A DNA stretch of 39,423 bases from positions 1 to 39,423 of the forward strand of contig BEHD01000013.1 of the NCBI GenBank assembly GCA_002898355.1, written 5' to 3'. The notes under the pieces are model-generated. The model saw nothing but the letters and a program-made list of their open reading frames with translations. It was not told the origin of the DNA and ran no database searches. The translations under genes were made by a program, and so were the position numbers. The stretch is from an archaeon HR01. Lineage in GTDB: Archaea; Thermoproteota; Nitrososphaeria_A; Caldarchaeales; Caldarchaeaceae. Shown in pieces: positions 39,396 through 39,423 of the stretch; positions within the stretch are counted from its first letter, which is position 1, and every line of letters begins with the position of its first letter.

Positions 39396-39423
39396 ATGGC
39401 TAAGGTCTCAAAGCGCTGCAGCA
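39396..39423 (+). CDS. start of a gene cut by the window edge
   Basis: ATG at 39396, preceded by AGGT, opens a frame reading MAKVSKRCS to the end of the window. Nine codons are too few for a function. The Lys/Arg/Cys-rich start would fit a small ribosomal or zinc-ribbon protein, which is a guess. Confidence 0.35.

Overview
The window is a chromosomal segment of a thermophilic archaeon. Archaeal hallmarks are ABCE1/Rli1, a Fap7-type adenylate kinase, archaemetzincin and LysX, together with many starts (often GTG or TTG) that lie about 27 bases downstream of a TATA-like box, i.e. leaderless transcripts. AGG/AGA and ATA codons are heavily used in a GC-rich background. One tRNA appears to carry two insertions at non-canonical positions. 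A Caldiarchaeum-like (Aigarchaeota/Nitrososphaerota) or other Thermoproteota lineage would fit, but this is inference: no rRNA gene is present.

Layout. 0.1-1.2 kb: a flavin reductase-like gene and a one-domain EamA transporter followed by a tiny membrane peptide. 1.3-3.1 kb: an AT-rich restriction-modification island (candidate endonuclease, beta-class DNA methyltransferase, small coupled ORF). 3.2-4.4 kb: tRNA-His and ksgA, whose stop codon lies inside the tRNA. 4.4-9 kb: macro-domain protein, zinc-ribbon membrane protein, two Rieske ferredoxins, a 49-codon YHS protein, thioredoxin reductase and a GlcD-type FAD oxidase. 9-14.3 kb: lysX, archaemetzincin, Fap7-like kinase, ABCE1 and threonine synthase. 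14.4-18 kb: a complete three-subunit molybdenum hydroxylase operon, then an aquaporin. 18.8-21.2 kb: lysC-asd behind a strongly structured leader. 21.3-28.2 kb: a catabolic block (SDR, M20-like protein with lost metal ligands, second molybdenum hydroxylase large subunit, MaoC, class V aminotransferase, enoyl-CoA hydratase). 28.4-31.4 kb: exported and membrane proteins of unknown function and a PRC-barrel/zinc-ribbon protein.

31.5-36.0 kb is an accessory region and the most unusual part. It holds a HepT/MntA toxin-antitoxin pair, a broken sliding-clamp (PCNA)-like gene, two decayed copies of a small membrane protein, palindromic GGTATTACC repeats, and about 0.8 kb of non-coding DNA that folds into hairpin after hairpin. 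These include six hairpins with the same CAT tip on covarying stems. A LAGLIDADG endonuclease gene follows directly and runs antisense into an interrupted tRNA-Met(CAT). I read this as a degraded integrated element carrying an undescribed structured RNA (or single-stranded DNA) array.

36.1-39.4 kb returns to core genes: a DUF429 protein, hisF-hisI with convergent hisH, a VTT/DedA-like membrane protein and the first codons of another gene. Lysine/threonine (lysX, lysC, asd, thrC) and histidine biosynthesis point to a largely prototrophic organism. The two molybdenum hydroxylases, the FAD oxidase and the CoA enzymes point to oxidation of organic substrates.
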